In this document: one piece after another, positions 32,120 to 34,516 of the stretch
How positions within the stretch are numbered: position 1 is the stretch's first letter
How the letters are laid out: every line of letters starts with the position of its first letter
NCBI GenBank assembly: GCA_013360445.1
Contig: JABWBP010000069.1
Coordinates: 1 to 34,516 of the forward strand
DNA length: 34,516 nt
Direction: 5' to 3'
Source of the DNA: Calditrichaceae bacterium
GTDB taxonomy: Bacteria; Calditrichota; Calditrichia; RBG-13-44-9; J075
Program-made: the position numbers and the translations under genes
Notes under the pieces: model-generated
Seen by the model: the letters and a program-made list of their open reading frames with translations, nothing else
Told to the model about the DNA's origin: nothing
The model's database searches: none

Positions 32120-34516
32120 ATGTGGTTCACCCGGATTCTTCCGATCCTGCTCGCCTTGTTTATCTGCTACAGCCAGACCGTCTATGGCTTCGGCAAAAAC
32201 AAGGTTCAATATAAATCCTTCCAGTGGAAGTATATCCAATCCGAGCACTTCGATATCTATTTTTATGAAGGCGGGCTGGGGATTGCGGAATTCACCGCGG
32301 CCGCGGCGGAAAGCGCCTACGTGCAGCTCCGGCGGGATTTCAATTACGACATCAAAGAGCGCATCGTCTGGATCGTTTACAATTCCCACCATGATTTCCG
32401 GCAGAGCAACGTGATCGATCCCTACTATGACGAATTCACCAAGGGGGTTACCGAGCTCTACAAAAACCGTATCGCTCTTCCCTTCGAGGGGGATTACGCC
32501 TTTTTCCGCCGCGTAATTCACCACGAGTTGGTGCACGGGGTGATGAACGACCTGCTCTACGGCGGATCGGTGCAATCATTGCTGATGGGGGAAGCGGTGC
32601 AGCCGCCATTGTGGGTTTCCGAAGGGCTGGCGGAATTCCAGGCCGTGGGCTGGAATACGGATTTGGACATGGCGGTGCGCGACGCCACCCTGAACAACTC
32701 CCTTCCCCCGATTCAGTACCTGGAATATTATTCACCCTACCAGGGCGGGGCCTCGGTTTTCAAGTTCATCGCCGATACCTACGGGCGCAAAAAAATCGGG
32801 GAGATTTTGCTCAAATCCCGCGGCAAGGTCTCTTTTGAAGGAGTGATCCGTTCTTCCCTGGGCATCGGCTATGAGGAGCTGACCCGGCGCTGGCATAATT
32901 ATTTAAAGAAACAGTACTGGCCGGAAGTAGCGAATCGCAAAGAACCGGCGGAAATTGCCCGGCAGCTCACCGACCATACCCGCAACTCCAGCAACATTAA
33001 CACCGTGCCGGCCATTTCGCCGCAGGGGGATAAAATCGCTTTCCTGTCCGACCGGAGCGGTTATATCAACATTTACCTGGCATCGGCGGTGGACGGGCGG
33101 ATGCTCAAAACCCTGGTGAAGGGCAACCGTTCCGAGAATTTAGAAGAGATTCACGTCACCCGGCCGGGAATGAGCTTCAGCCCGGACGGGAAAAAATTAG
33201 TATTTGCCGCTAAAAGCGGGGCGCGGGACGCCATTTCCATCGTGGACGTCAAATCCGGAAAGATCAAGCAGTATTCCCTCAGAGACCTGGAAGGCGCTTA
33301 TACAACCTCCTGGTCTCCGAACGGCGACGCCATTGCGTTTGTGGGCACACGGCGCGGGCAAAGCGACCTCTACCTTTTGAATCTGAAATCCGGAGAGGTC
33401 CGGCAGCTCACCGATGACATTTTCACCGATACCTCGCCATCCTGGTCGGCGGACGGGCGCAAGCTCCTCTTTACCTCCGACCGGGGCGATTTTCTGGATG
33501 GGTCGCGCCTGCCGGAGGATTTGCGCATGAGCCGGCACGACTACGAGCAGCGGGATATTTACTTGCTCGACCTGACCACCCGCGCCGTCGAGCGTATTAC
33601 CGCCACTCCCTGGAAAGAAGCCAGCCCGCTGTTCTCCCCCGATGGTAAAATGATCGCTTACACTTCTATCCGCAACGGGATTTCCAATTTGTACCTCTAC
33701 AAACTGGAAACCGGGGAAACCTACCCGGTTACCGACGTGATTTCCGGGATTCACAACATCCAATGGGACCGCAACGCCAATAAATTGGTTTTCAGCAGCC
33801 TTTATCGCGGGGGATATGATATTTTCGTATTGAACAATCCCCTGGAGTTGCCGGAGACGCATGTGAGCGATACCCGCTTCATCCGCGAGATGCAAGAAGA
33901 ATCGCTGCCGGTGTATGCCCGGGATTGGAAACCGGCCGCTGCGGAATCCGAGCCTGTCAAAGAAAAGAAATTAGCAGGCTCCGCCCCTTTTGACTTTCGC
34001 AGCTATGTGTTCAAAGAAAACCGGAAACAGAATACGGTTACGGAGAAGCAACCGGTAACGCTGGCAGAAAAAACCTTTTTAGATAATGAAGGAAATTACA
34101 AAATCCGCAAATACAAATTGAAATTCAGTCCCGACGTGGTTACCGGAACCGCGGGGTACGATATCTTCTTCGGATTTTCGGGATATACTTTTTTCGCCTT
34201 CAGCGACCTGTTAGGCGACCACAAGATTTATTTGAACCTCAACCTGGTCTCGGACTTGAAGAACAGCGGCCTGAGCGCGCTCTACCTCAATCAGAAACGG
34301 CGTTTGAATTTCGGCATCGGCGGGTATCACCAGGCCTGGTATTTCAGCAATTTCGGGAACAATTACCAGCGTTACCGTAACTTTGGAGCAAACTTCCTCC
34401 TCGCTTACCCCTTCAGCAAGTTCAACCGCTTAGAAATGGGATTGAACTGGTACAACGTGGTATTGGAATACCTCACCTTCAATCTTCCCGATGAGCGGGT
34501 GAGCACCATCATGCCC
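32120..34516 (+). CDS. Gluzincin metalloprotease / PD40 propeller / beta-barrel protein (5' part)
   Basis: A 799-codon open frame that runs off the window without a stop. A signal-like segment (ILPILLALFICYSQTVYG, 6-23) begins the protein, with GGAGG nine bases before the ATG. Residues 30-300 form a peptidase-MA-type gluzincin domain: HEXXH as HELVH (135-139), and the third ligand probably E168 in WVSEGLAEF. TolB/PD40 propeller repeats follow from about 300 to 580 (AISPQGDKIAFLSDRSG, SFSPDGKKLVF, SWSPNGDAIAF, SWSADGRKLLF, LFSPDGKMIAY). From about 650, alternating hydrophobic strands (YDIFFGFSGYTFFAFSDLLG, FGIGGYHQAWYFSNF) suggest an outer-membrane beta-barrel like the surface-antigen family. 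Its role is unknown. Confidence 0.9.
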   Translation, partial: MWFTRILPILLALFICYSQTVYGFGKNKVQYKSFQWKYIQSEHFDIYFYEGGLGIAEFTAAAAESAYVQLRRDFNYDIKERIVWIVYNSHHDFRQSNVIDPYYDEFTKGVTELYKNRIALPFEGDYAFFRRVIHHELVHGVMNDLLYGGSVQSLLMGEAVQPPLWVSEGLAEFQAVGWNTDLDMAVRDATLNNSLPPIQYLEYYSPYQGGASVFKFIADTYGRKKIGEILLKSRGKVSFEGVIRSSLGIGYEELTRRWHNYLKKQYWPEVANRKEPAEIARQLTDHTRNSSNINTVPAISPQGDKIAFLSDRSGYINIYLASAVDGRMLKTLVKGNRSENLEEIHVTRPGMSFSPDGKKLVFAAKSGARDAISIVDVKSGKIKQYSLRDLEGAYTTSWSPNGDAIAFVGTRRGQSDLYLLNLKSGEVRQLTDDIFTDTSPSWSADGRKLLFTSDRGDFLDGSRLPEDLRMSRHDYEQRDIYLLDLTTRAVERITATPWKEASPLFSPDGKMIAYTSIRNGISNLYLYKLETGETYPVTDVISGIHNIQWDRNANKLVFSSLYRGGYDIFVLNNPLELPETHVSDTRFIREMQEESLPVYARDWKPAAAESEPVKEKKLAGSAPFDFRSYVFKENRKQNTVTEKQPVTLAEKTFLDNEGNYKIRKYKLKFSPDVVTGTAGYDIFFGFSGYTFFAFSDLLGDHKIYLNLNLVSDLKNSGLSALYLNQKRRLNFGIGGYHQAWYFSNFGNNYQRYRNFGANFLLAYPFSKFNRLEMGLNWYNVVLEYLTFNLPDERVSTIMP

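Noticed and set aside
32054-32575. A 173-codon minus-strand frame at the start of the metalloprotease gene
   Set aside because: Antisense to the HELVH-bearing gene, without motif or ribosome-binding site.

Overview
The window is a chromosomal segment, about 55-60% GC by eye, from an uncultured-type bacterium of the FCB superphylum (Calditrichota, KSB1, Marinimicrobia or Ignavibacteria-like). This placement is an inference. It rests on the cell-surface gene types: a C25-like protein with a FlgD-like C-terminal sorting domain containing YPNPFNP, a Big_5-type cell-surface protein, VCBS/ASPIC-UnbV repeats and a gluzincin-PD40-barrel protein. A Bacteroidetes-style promoter upstream of ffh (TACATTTG) agrees. 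I see no rRNA, tRNA, CRISPR array, prophage or transposase gene.

Layout. 1-4187 (minus strand): an acyltransferase, a Big_5 Ig-like protein and dapF in a row. 4615-8540 (minus): the classic ffh-rpsP-khpA-rimM-trmD-rplS translation and secretion operon. 8679-11072 (minus): a basic helical protein of unknown function and serA. 11621-13546 (minus): an envelope protein with zinc ribbons, one membrane helix and a TonB-like C-terminus, divergent from the C25-like secreted protein at 13954-17319 (plus). 17432-20380 (minus): a group II PLP decarboxylase followed by an S41 protease. 20551-21151 (plus): a small winged-helix/membrane protein pair behind a near-consensus sigma-70 promoter. 21346-27802 (minus): a surface-polysaccharide cluster of methyltransferase, Wzx-like flippase, asparagine synthetase and GT4 glycosyltransferase, with a GxxExxY gene between the last two. 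27917-31758 (minus): a seven-bladed VCBS propeller fused to a histidine kinase, then a DUF1992 protein. 32120-end (plus): the start of a large metalloprotease/PD40/beta-barrel protein that leaves the window.

The unusual part is the DNA between the genes. Nearly every gap holds structured repeats that share an architecture but not a sequence. (a) Runs of 7-bp or 8-bp words, often as two inverted arms, where the word differs at each locus. They often begin within a few bases of a stop codon. (b) Palindromes of about 16-22 bp with changing arms but almost always a 2-nt centre. (c) Two elements bounded by the same 15-bp inverted ends (TAACTGATGTTACGC) with different insides. (d) CACAGAG-type words, which also bracket the GxxExxY (PD-(D/E)XK-like) gene. 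(e) A 21-bp, ten-unit tandem array that supplies the stop codon of the histidine kinase. These modules nest inside each other. They could be non-autonomous mobile or templated elements, terminators, or both; the sequence alone does not settle this.
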